A DNA stretch of 64,000 nt. It comes from Bombus terrestris (Eukaryota > Arthropoda > Insecta > Hymenoptera > Apidae). Made by a program: the position numbers and the translations under genes. The stretch spans positions 2,232,001 to 2,296,000 of the forward strand of contig NW_025963551.1 in NCBI RefSeq assembly GCF_910591885.1, read 5' to 3'. Under the pieces are notes generated by a model. That model did no database searches and was not told the origin of the DNA. It saw nothing but the letters and a program-made list of their open reading frames with translations. Shown here in pieces: positions 10,808 to 21,344 of this stretch. The first letter of the stretch is position 1. Every line of letters starts with the position of its first letter.

Positions 10808-11229
10808 ATTTGAAATTAGTCCCCTCTTTATCGAATGGCGAACGTAAGAGATATTGGTTTTAGGTTAGGCTATAGTTTTCAAGCGAGCGCAGCGAGTGAG
10901 TGTCGCGTAAAGGTGTGTCACAAACCAACGGTTTGGCACTTAGGGACATTGAAATATTCGCACCAGCCCGAGGAGTCGGAAGTCTTTATCGCGTTGCCTA
11001 CTGACAAAAGTTTACAGTTTATCAATAGTTTTACATAAATAGTAATATTTCCACATAGTACGGTGCAACGTAAGGTCCGAAATCGCTGACAAATTGAGGT
11101 AATAACAGGAAATATATGCAAGGCAATATAAGGTATATGTATAGCTTGGAAATTGTAATCGTTGCTCGCTCGCTCCGCTCGCTCGTAAGAATCTAGTCCA
11201 ACCTCCCAACCGATCCGACACGTTCGCAA
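10808..11229 (+). repeat. Reference monomer, type L3-R3
   Basis: The left part has TATCGAATGGCGAACGTAAG, GATATTGG, TTTTCAAGCGAGCG and GTCGCGTAAAGG. The right part has GGCACTTAGGG, CCCGAGGAGTCGG and TATCGCGTTGCC. Because of GAATGG this type has an ATG followed by 67 open codons (10835-11038), with an opposing frame of 103 codons from a TTG on the other strand. I read both as chance frames kept alive only by repeat similarity. Confidence 0.88.
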
Positions 11230-14185
11230 ATTTGAAATTAGTCCCCTCCTTATCGAATGGCGAACGTAAGAGATATTGGTTTTAGGTTAGGCTATAGTTT
11301 TCAAGCGAGCGCAGCGAGCGAGGGTCGCGTAAAGGTGTATCACAAACCAACGGTTTGGCACTTAGGGACATTGAAATATTCGCACCAGCCCGAGGAGTCG
11401 GAAGTCTTTATCGCGTTGCCTACAGACAAAAGTTTAGAGTATATCAATATTTGTACATAAATAGTAATATTTTCACACAGTACAGTGCAACGTGAGGTCC
11501 GAAATCGCTGACCAATTGAGGTAATAACAGGAAATATATGCAAGGCAATATAAGGTATATGTATAGCTTGGAAATTGTAATCGTTGCTCGCTCGCTCCGC
11601 TCGCTCGAAAGAATCTAGTCCAACCTCACAACCGATCCGACACGTTCGCAAATTTGAAATTAGTCGCCTCCTTATCGGATAACGAACGCAAGAGGGATTG
11701 GTTTTAGGTTAGGCTATAGTTATCGGGCGAGCACAGGGAGCGAGGGACGCGTAAGGGCGTGTCACAAACCAACGGTTTGTCACATAGGGTCATTGAAATA
11801 TTCGCACCAGCCCCAGGAGCCGGAAGTCTTTATCGAATTGCCTACAGACAAAAGTTTACAGTATATCAATATTTGTACATAAATAGTAATATTTTCACAC
11901 AGTACAGTGCAACGTGAGGTCCGAAATCGCTGACCAATTGAGGTAATAACAGGAAATATATGCAAGGCAATATAAGGTATATGTATAGCTTGGAAATTGT
12001 AATCGTTGCTCGCTCGCTCCGCTCGCTCGTAAGAATCTAGTCCAACCTCACAACCGATCCGACACGTTCGCAAATTTGAAATTAGTGGCCTCCTTATCGG
12101 ATAACGAACGCAAGAGGGATTGGTTTTAGGTTAGGCTATAGTTATCGGGCGAGCACAGGGAGCGAGGGACGCGTAAGGGCGTGTCACAAACCAACGGTTT
12201 GTCACATAGGGTCATTGAAATATTCGCACCAGCCCCAGGAGCCGGAAGCCTTTATCGAATTGCCTACAGACAAAAGTTTACAGTATATCAATATTTGTAC
12301 ATAAATAGTAATATTTTCACACAGTACAGTGCAACGTGAGGTCCGAAATCGCTGACCAATTGAGGTAATAACAGGAAATATATGCAAGGCAATATAAGGT
12401 ATATGTATAGCTTGGAAATTGTAATCGTTGCTCGCTCGCTCCGCTCGCTCGTAAGAATCTAGTCCGACCTCACAACCGATCCGACACGTTCGCAAATTTG
12501 AAGTTAGTCCCCTCCTTATCGGACAACGAAAGCAAGAGGGATTGGTTTTAGGTTAGGCTATAGTTATCGGGCGAGCACAGGGAGCGAGGGACGTGTAAGG
12601 GTGTGTCACAAACCAACGGTTTGTCACATAGGGTCATTGAAATATTCGCACCAGCCCCAGGAGCCGGAAGTCTTTATCGAATTGCGTACTGACAAAAGTT
12701 TACAGTATATCAATATTTGTACATAAATAATAATATTTTCACACAGTACAGTGCAACGTGAGGTCCGAAATCGCTGACCAATTGAGGTAATAACAGGAAA
12801 TATATGCAAGGCAATATAAGGTATATGTATAGGTTGTAAATTGTAATCGTTGCTCGCTCGCTCCGCTCGCTCGTAAGAATCTAGTCCAACCTCACAACCG
12901 ATCCGACACGTTCGCAAATTTGAAGTTAGTCCCCTCCTTATCGGATAACGAAAGCAAGAGGGATTGGTTTTAGGTTAGGCTATAGTTATCGGGCGAGCAC
13001 AGGGAGCGAGGGACGCATAAAGGTGTGTCACAAATCATCGGTTTGGCACATAGGGTCATTGAAATATTCGCACCTGCCCGAGGAGTAGGAAGTCTTTATC
13101 GAGTTGCCAACTGACAAAAGTTTACAGTTTATCAATAGTTTTACATTAATAGTAATATTTCCACATAGTACAGTTGCAACGTGAGGTCCGAAATCGCTGA
13201 CAAATTAAGGTAATAACAGGAAATATATGAACGGCACCATAAGGTATATGTATAGCTTGGAAATTGTAATCGTTGCTCGCTCGCTCCGCTCGCTCGTAAG
13301 AATCTAGTCCAACCTCACAACCGATCCGACACGTTCGCAAATTTGAAATTAGTCGCCTCCTTATCGGATAACGAACACAAGAGGGATTGGTTTTAGGTTA
13401 GGCTATAGTTATCGATCGAGCGCAGCGAGCGAGGGACGCATAAAGGTGTGTCACAAATCATCGGTTTGGCACATAGGAACATTGAAATATTCGCACCTGC
13501 CCGAGGAGGAGGAAGTCTTTATCGAGTTGCCTACTGACAAAAGTTTACAGTTTATCAATAGTTTTACATTAATAGCAATATTTCCACATAGTACAGTTGC
13601 AACGTGAGGTCCGAAATCGCTGACAAATTAAGGTAATAACAGGAAATATATGAACGGCACCATAAGGTATATCTATAGCTTGGAAATTGTAATCGTTGCT
13701 CGCTCGCTCCGCTCGCTCGTAAGAATCTAGTCCAACCTCACAACCGATCCGACAAGTTCGCAAATTTGAAATTAGTCGCCTCCTTATCGGATAACGAACA
13801 CAAGAGGGATTGGTTTTAGGTTAGGCTATAGTTATCGATCGAGCGCAGCGAGCGAGGGACGCATAAAGGTGTGTCACTAATCATCGGTTTGGCACATAGG
13901 GACATTGAAATATTCGCACCTGCCCGAGGAGTAGGAAGTCCTTATCGAGTTGCCTACTGACAAAGTTTACAGTTTATCAATAGTTTTACATAAATAGTAA
14001 TATTTCCACATAGTACAGTTGCAACGTGAGGTCCGAAATTGCTGACAAATTAAGGTAATAACAGGAAATATATGCACGGCACCATAAGGTATATGTATAG
14101 CTTGGAAATTGTAATCGTTGCTCGCTCGCTCCGCTCGCTCGTAAGAATCTAGTCCAATCTCACAACCGATCCGTCACGTTCGCAA

Positions 14186-17100
14186 ATTTGAAATTAGTCG
14201 CCTCCTGATCGGATAACGAACGCAACAGGGATTGGTGTTAGGTTAGGCTATAGTTATCGGGCGAGCACAGGGAGCGAGGGACGCGTAAGGGCGTGTCACA
14301 AACCAACGGTTTGTCACATAGGGTCATTGAAATATTCGCACCAACCCCAGGAGCCGGAAGTCTTTATCGAATTGCCTACAGACAAAAGTTTACAGTATAT
14401 CAATATTTGTACATAAATAGTAATATTTTCACACAGTACAGTGCAACGTGAGGTCCGAAATCGTTGACAAATTGAGGTAATAACAGGAAATATATGCAAG
14501 GCGATATAAGGTATATGTATAGCTTGGAAATTGTAATCGTTATTCGCTCGCTCCGCTCGCTCGTAAGAATCTAGTCCAACCTCACAACAGATCCGACACG
14601 TTCGCAAATTTGAAATTAGTCCCCTCTTTATCGAATGGCGAACGTAAGAGATATTGGTTTTAGGTTAGGCTATAGTTTTCAAGCGAGCGCAGCGAGTGAG
14701 TGTCGCGTAAAGGTGTGTCACAAACCAACGGTTTGGCACATAGGGACATTGAAATATTCGCACCAGCCCGAGGAGTCGGAAGTCTTTATCGCGTTGCCTA
14801 CTGACAAAAGTTTACAGTTTATCAATAGTTTTACATAAATAGTAATATTTCCACATAGTACGGTGCAACGTAAGGTCCGAAATCGCTGACAAATTGGGGT
14901 AATAACAGGAAATATATGCAAGGCAATATAAGGTATATGTATAGCTTGGAAATTGTAATCGTTGCTCGCTCGCTCCGCTCGCTCGTAAGAATCTAGTCCA
15001 ACCTCCCAACCGATCCGACACGTTCGCAAATTTGAAATTAGTCCCCTCCTTATCGAATGGCGAACGTAAGAGATATTGGTTTTAGGTTAGGCTATAGTTT
15101 TCAAGCGAGCGCAGCGAGCGAGGGTCGCGTAAAGGTGTATCACAAACCAACGGTTTGGGACTTAGGGACATTGAAATATTCGCACCAGCCCGAGGAGTCG
15201 GAAGTCTTTATCGCGTTGCCTACTGACAAAAGTTTAGAGTATATCAATATTTGTACATAAATAGTAATATTTTCACACAGTACAGTGCAACGTGATGTCC
15301 GAAATCGCTGACCAATTGAGGTAATAACAGGAAATATATGCAAGGCAATATAAGGTATATGTATAGCTTGGAAATTGTAATCGTTGCTCGCTCGCTCCGC
15401 TCGCTCGAAAGAATCTAGTGCAACCTCACAACCGATCCGACACGTTCGCAAATTTGAAATTAGTCGCCTCCTGATCGGATAACGAACACAAGAGGGATTG
15501 GTTTTAGGTTAGGCTATAGTTATCGATCGAGCGCAGCGAGCGAGGGACGCATAAAGGTGTGTCACAAATCATCGGTTTGGCACATAGGGACATTGAAATA
15601 TTCGCACCTGCCCGAGGAGTAGGAAGTCTTTATCGAGTTGCCAACTGACAAAAGTTTACAGTTTATCAATAGTTTTACATTAATAGTAATATTTCCACAT
15701 AGTACAGTTGCAACGTGAGGTCCGAAATCGCTGACAAATTAAGGTAATAACAGGAAATATATGAACGGCACCATAAGGTATATGTATAGCTTGGAAATTG
15801 TAATCGTTGCTCGCTCGCTCCGCTCGCTCGTAAGAATCTAGTCCAACCTCACAACCGATCCGACACGTTCGCAAATTTGAAATTAGTCGCCTCCTTATCG
15901 GATAACGAACGCAAGAGGGATTGGTTTTAGGTTAGGCTATAGTTATCGGGCGAGCACAGGGAGCGAGGGACGCGTAAGGGCGTGTCACAAACCAACGGTT
16001 TGTCACATAGGGTCATTGAAATATTCGCACCAGCCCCAGGAGCCGGAAGTCTTTATCGAATTGCCTACAGACAAAAGTTTACAGTATATCAATATTTGTA
16101 CATAAATAGTAATATTTTCACACAGTACAGTGCAACGTGAGGTCCGAAATCGCTGACCAATTGAGGTAATAACAGGAAATATATGCAAGGCAATATAAGG
16201 TATATGTATAGCTTGGAAATTGTAATCGTTGCTCGCTCGCTCCGCCCGCTCGTAAGAATCTAGTCCAACCTCACAACCGATCCGACACGTTCGCAAATTT
16301 GAAATTAGTGGCCTCCTTATCGGATAACGAACGCAAGAGGGATTGGTTTTAGGTTAGGCTATAGTTATCGGGCGAGCACAGGGAGCGAGGGACGCGTAAG
16401 GGCGTGTCACAAACCAACGGTTTGTCACATAGGGTCATTGAAATATTCGCACCAGCCCCAGGAGCCGGAAGTCTTTATCGAATTGCCTACAGACAAAAGT
16501 TTACAGTATATCAATATTTGTACATAAATAGTAATATTTTCACACAGTACAGTGCAACGTGAGGTCCGAAATCGCTGACCAATTGAGGTAATAACAGGAA
16601 ATATATGCAAGGCAATATAAGGTATATGTATAGCTTGGAAATTGTAATCGTTGCTCGCTCGCTCCGCTCGCTCGTAAGAATCTAGTCCGACCTCACAACC
16701 GATCCGACACGTTCGCAAATTTGAAGTTAGTCCCCTCCTTATCGGATAACGAAAGCAAGAGGGATTGGTTTTAGGTTAGGCTATAGTTATCGGGCGAGCA
16801 CAGGGAGCGAGGGACGTGTAAGGGTGTGTCACAAACCAACGGTTTGTCACATAGGGACATTGAAATATTCGCACCAGCCCCAGGAGCCGGAAGTCTTTAT
16901 CGAATTGCGTACTGACAAAAGTTTACAGTATATCAATATTTGTACATAAATAATAATATTTTCACACAGTACAGTGCAACGTGAGGTCCGAAATCGCTGA
17001 CCAATTGAGGTAATAACAGGAAATATATGCAAGGCAATATAAGGTATATGTATAGGTTGTAAATTGTAATCGTTGCTCGCTCGCTCCGCTCGCTCGTAAG

Positions 17101-18825
17101 AATCTAGTCCAACCTCACAACCGATCCGACACGTTCGCAAATTTGAAGTTAGTCCCCTCCTTATCGGATAACGAAAGCAAGAGGGATTGGTTTTAGGTTA
17201 GGCTATAGTTATCGGGCGAGCACAGGGAGCGAGGGACGTGTAAGGGTGTGTCACAAACCAACGGTTTGTCACATAGGGTCATTGAAATATTCGCACCAGC
17301 CCCAGGAGCCGGAAGTCTTTATCGAATTGCGTACTGACAAAAGTTTACAGTATATCAATATTTGTACATAAATAATAATATTTTCACACAGTACAATGCA
17401 ACCTGAGGTCCGAAATCGCTGACAAATTGAGGTAATAATAGGAAATATATGCAGGACAATATAAGATATATGTATAGCTTGGAAATTGTAATCGTTGATC
17501 GCTCGCTCCCCTCGCTCGTAAGAATCTAGTCCAACCTCACAACCGATCCGACACGTTCGCAAATTTGAAATTAGTCGCCTCCTTATCGGATAACGAACGC
17601 AAGAGGGATTGGTTTTAGGTTAGGCTATAGTTATCGATCGAGCGCAGCGAGCGAGGGACGCATAAAGGTATGTCACAAACCAGCGGTTTGTCACATAGGG
17701 ACATTGAAATATTCGCACCAGCCCTAGGAGTCGGAAGTCTCTATCGAGTTGCCTGCTGACCAAAGTTTACAGTTTATCAATAGTTTTACATTAATAGTAA
17801 TATTTTCACACAGTACGGTGCAACGTGAGGTCTGAAATCGCTGACAAAATTAGGTAATAATAGGAAATATGTGCAGGACAATATAAGATATATGTATAGC
17901 TTGGAAATTTTAATCGTTGCTCGCTCGCTCCGCTCGCTCGTAAAAATCTAGTCCAACCTCACAACCGATCCGACACGTTCGCAAATTTGAAATTAGTCGC
18001 CTCCTTATCGGATAACGAACGCAAGAGGGATTGGTTTTAGGTTAGGCTATAGTTATCGAGCGAGCGCAGCGAGCGAGGGACGCATAAAGGTGTGTCACAA
18101 ATCATCGGTTTGGCACATAGGGACATTGAAATATTCTGCGCGAGGAGTAGGAAGTCTTTATCGAGTTGCCTACTGACAAAAGTTTACAGTTTATCAATAG
18201 TTTTACATTAATAGTAATATTTCCACATAGTACAGTTGCAACGTGAGGTCTGAAATCGCTGACAAATTGAGGCAATAACAGGAAATATATGCAAGGCAAT
18301 ATAAGGTATATGTATAGCTTGGAAATTGTAATCGTTGCTCGCTCGCTCCGCTCGCTCGTAAGAATCTAGTGCAACCTCACAACCGATCCGACACGTTCGC
18401 AAATTTGAAAATAGTCGCCTCCTTATCGGATAGCGAACACAAGAGGGATTGGTTTTAGGTTAGGCTATAGTTATCGATCGAGCGCAGCGAGCGAGGGACG
18501 CATAAAGGTGTGTCACAAATCATCGGTTTGGCACATAGGAACATTGAAATATTCGCACCTGCCCGAGGAGTAGGAAGTCTTTATCGAGTTGCCTACTGAC
18601 AAAAGTTTACAGTTTCTCAATAGTTTTACATTAATAGTAATATTTCCACATAGTACAGTTGCAACGTGAGGTCTGAAATCGCTGACAAATTGAGGCAATA
18701 ACAGGAAATATATGCAAGGCAATATAAGGTATATGTATAGCTTGGAAATTGTAATCGTTGCTCGCTCGCTCCGCTCGCTCGTAAGAATCTAGTGCAACCT
18801 CACAACCGATCCGACACGTTCGCAA
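14186..18825 (+). repeat. Higher-order unit of 11 monomers (35-45)
   Basis: The order is L1b-R1, L3-R3, L3-R3, L2-R4, L1c-R1, L1c-R1, L1-R1, L1-R1, L2-R2, L2-R4, L2-R4. It matches the unit at 5319-9539 at an offset of 8867-8868 bp (21 monomers), except at the fourth copy, where an L2-R4 monomer stands in place of L2-R2. The copy ending at 18402 carries a 5-bp deletion. Boundaries are 14607, 15029, 15451, 15874, 16296, 16718, 17140, 17562, 17984, 18402 and 18825. Confidence 0.88.
17985..18402 (+). repeat. Shortened monomer (418 bp) with 5-bp deletion after ATATTC
   Basis: At 18131-18144 the sequence reads ATATTCTGCGCGAG where its sister copies read ATATTCGCACCTGCCCGAG. That is a net loss of 5 bp with one substitution. 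Since this is an R4 copy with the extra T, the length falls from 423 to 418 bp. Confidence 0.88.
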
Positions 18826-21344
18826 ATTTGAAAATAGTCCCCTCCTTATCGGATAACGAAAGCAAGAGGGATTGGTTTTAGGTTAGGCTATAGTTATCGG
18901 GCGAGCACAGGGAGCGAGGGACGTGTAAGGGTGTGTCACAAACCAACGGTTTGTCACATAGGGTCATTGAAATATTCGCACCAGCCCCAGGAGCCGGAAG
19001 TCTTTATCGAATTGCGTACTGACAAAAGTTTACAGTATATCAATATTTGTACATAAATAGTAATATTTTCACACAGTACAATGCAACGTGAGGTCCGAAA
19101 TCGCTGACAAATTGAGGTAATAATAGGCAATATATGCAGGACAATATAAGATATATGTATAGCTTGGAAATTGTAATCGTTGATCGCTCGCTCCCCTCGC
19201 TCGTAAGAATCTAGTGCAACCTCACAACCGATCCGACACGTTCGCAAATTTGAAATTCGTCGCCTCCTTATCGGATAACGAACACAAGAGGGATTGGTTT
19301 TAGGTTAGGCTATAGTTATCGATCGAGCGCAGCGAGCGAGGGACGCATAAAGGTATGTCACAAACCAACGGTTTGTCACATAGGGACATTGAAATATTCG
19401 CACCAGCCCGAGGAGTAGGAAGTCCTTATCGAGTTGCCTACTGACAAAGTTTACAGTTTATCAATAGTTTTACATAAATAGTAATATTTCCTCATAGTAC
19501 AGTTGCAACGTGAGGTCCGAAATTGCTGACAAATTAAGGTAATAACAGGAAATATATGCACGGCACCATAAGGTATATGTATAGCTTGGAAATTGTAATC
19601 GTTGCTCGCTCGCTCCGCTCGCTCGTAAGAATCTAGTCCAATCTCACAACCGATCCGTCACGTTCGCAAATTTGAAATTAGTCGCCTCCTGATCGGATAA
19701 CGAACGCAACAGGGATTGGTGTTAGGTTAGGCTATAGTTATCGGGCGAGCACAGCGAGCGAGGGACGCATAAAGGAATGTCACAAACCAACGGTTTGTCA
19801 CATAGGGACATTGAAATATTCGCACCAGCCCTAGGAGTCGGAAGTCTCTATCGAGTTGCCTACTGACCAAAGTTTACAGTTTATCAATAGTTTTACATTA
19901 ATAGTAATATTTTCACACAGTACGGTGCAACGTGAGGTCTGAAATCGCTGACAAAATTGGGTAATAATAGGAAATATATGCAGGACAATATAAGATATAT
20001 GTATAGCTTGGAAATTTTAATCGTTGCTCGCTCGCTCCGCTCGCTCGTAAAAATCTAGTCCAACCTCACAACCGATCCGACACGTTCGCAAATTTGAAGT
20101 TAGTCCCCTCCTTATCGGATAACGAAAGCAAGAGGAATTGGTTTTAGGTTAGGCTATAGTTATCGGGCGAGCACAGGGAGCGAGGGACGTGTAAGGGTGT
20201 GTCACAAACCAACGGTTTGTCACATAGGGTCATTGAAATATTCGCACCAGCCCCAGGAGCCGGAAGTCTTTATCGAATTGCGTACTGACAAAAGTTTACA
20301 GTATATCAATATTTGTACATAAATAGTAATATTTTCACACAGTACAATGCAACGTGAGGTCCGAAATCGCTGACAAATTGAGGTAATAATAGGCAATATA
20401 TGCAGGACAATATAAGATATATGTATAGCTTGGAAATTGTAATCGTTGATCGCTCGTAAGAATCTAGTGCAACCTCACAACCGATCCGACACGTTCGCAA
20501 ATTTGAAATTCGTCGCCTCCTTATCGGATAACGAACACAAGAGGGATTGGTTTTAGGTTAGGCTATAGTTATCGATCGAGCGCAGCGAGCGAGGGACGCA
20601 TAAAGGTATGTCACAAACCAACGGTTTGTCACATAGGGACATTGAAATATTCGCACCAGCCCGAGGAGTAGGAAGTCCTTATCGAGTTGCCTACTGACAA
20701 AGTTTACAGTTTATCAATAGTTTTACATAAATAGTAATATTTCCTCATAGTACAGTTGCAACGTGAGGTCCGAAATTGCTGACAAATTAAGGTAATAACA
20801 GGAAATATATGCACGGCACCATAAGGTATATGTATAGCTTGGAAATTGTAATCGTTGCTCGCTCGCTCCGCTCGCTCGTAAGAATCTAGTCCAATCTCAC
20901 AACCGATCCGTCACGTTCGCAAATTTGAAATTAGTCGCCTCCTGATCGGATAGCGAACGCAACAGGGATTGGTGTTAGGTTAGGCTATAGTTATCGGGCG
21001 AGCACAGCGAGCGAGGGACGCATAAAGGTATGTCACAAACCAACGGTTTGTCACATAGGGACATTGAAATATTCGCACCAGCCCTAGGAGTCGGAAGTCT
21101 CTATCGAGTTGCCTACTGACCAAAGTTTACAGTTTATCAATAGTTTTACATTAATAGTAATATTTTCACACAGTACGGTGCAACGTGAGGTCTGACATCG
21201 CTGACAAAATTGGGTAATAATAGGAAATATATGCAGGACAATATAAGATATATGTATAGCTTGGAAATTTTAATCGTTGCTCGCTCGCTCCGCTCGCTCG
21301 TAAAAATCTAGTCCAACCTCACAACCGATCCGACACGTTCGCAA
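18826..21344 (+). repeat. Three-monomer unit in two tandem copies (monomers 46-48 and 49-51)
   Basis: Monomers L1-R1, L2/R4 hybrid and L1b-like-R2 at 18826-20091 repeat at 20092-21344. Shared private marks prove this: TTTCCTCATAG and GACAAAGTTTAC in both middle copies (near 19485 and 20740), and a GGAATTGG variant of GGGATTGG in the left part of the L1 copies near 20136 and 21391. The expected offset is 1266 bp; it is 1253 bp up to the third boundary because the monomer ending at 20500 lost 13 bp. A third start of the same unit follows at 21345. Confidence 0.88.
20092..20500 (+). repeat. Shortened monomer (409 bp) with 13-bp deletion in the GC box
   Basis: The related copies read GATCGCTCGCTCCCCTCG before CTCGTAAG. 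This copy reads GATCGCTCGTAAG at 20448-20460, a loss of 13 bp between short CTCG direct repeats. One arm of the inverted GC-rich pair is therefore largely missing. Slippage or single-strand annealing between the direct repeats explains it. Confidence 0.88.

Larger units (their letters stand above)
1..12917 (+). repeat. Long-range repeat at offset 7599 bp (18 monomers)
   Basis: Monomers 1-13 (1-5318) reappear as monomers 19-31 (up to 12917) in the same order of types and with shared private marks, such as ACAATGCAACCTGAGG at 925-940 and 8525-8540. The match is high but not perfect; examples are GAACGCAAG/GAACACAAG near 1130/8728 and TCGAGTTGCC/TCGCGTTGCC near 3391/10990. It is an 18-monomer higher-order period that breaks after 12917. 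Confidence 0.85.
10386..14185 (+). repeat. Higher-order unit of 9 monomers (26-34)
   Basis: The order is L1b-R1, L3-R3, L3-R3, L1c-R1, L1c-R1, L1-R1, then L1/R4 chimera, L2-R4, L2-R4. The first six copies match 2787-5318 at an offset of 7599 bp. The seventh (12918-13340) is a junction monomer that joins an L1 left part to an R4 right part. The last copy has one A fewer than usual in GACAAAGTTTAC, which returns its length to 422 bp. Confidence 0.88.
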
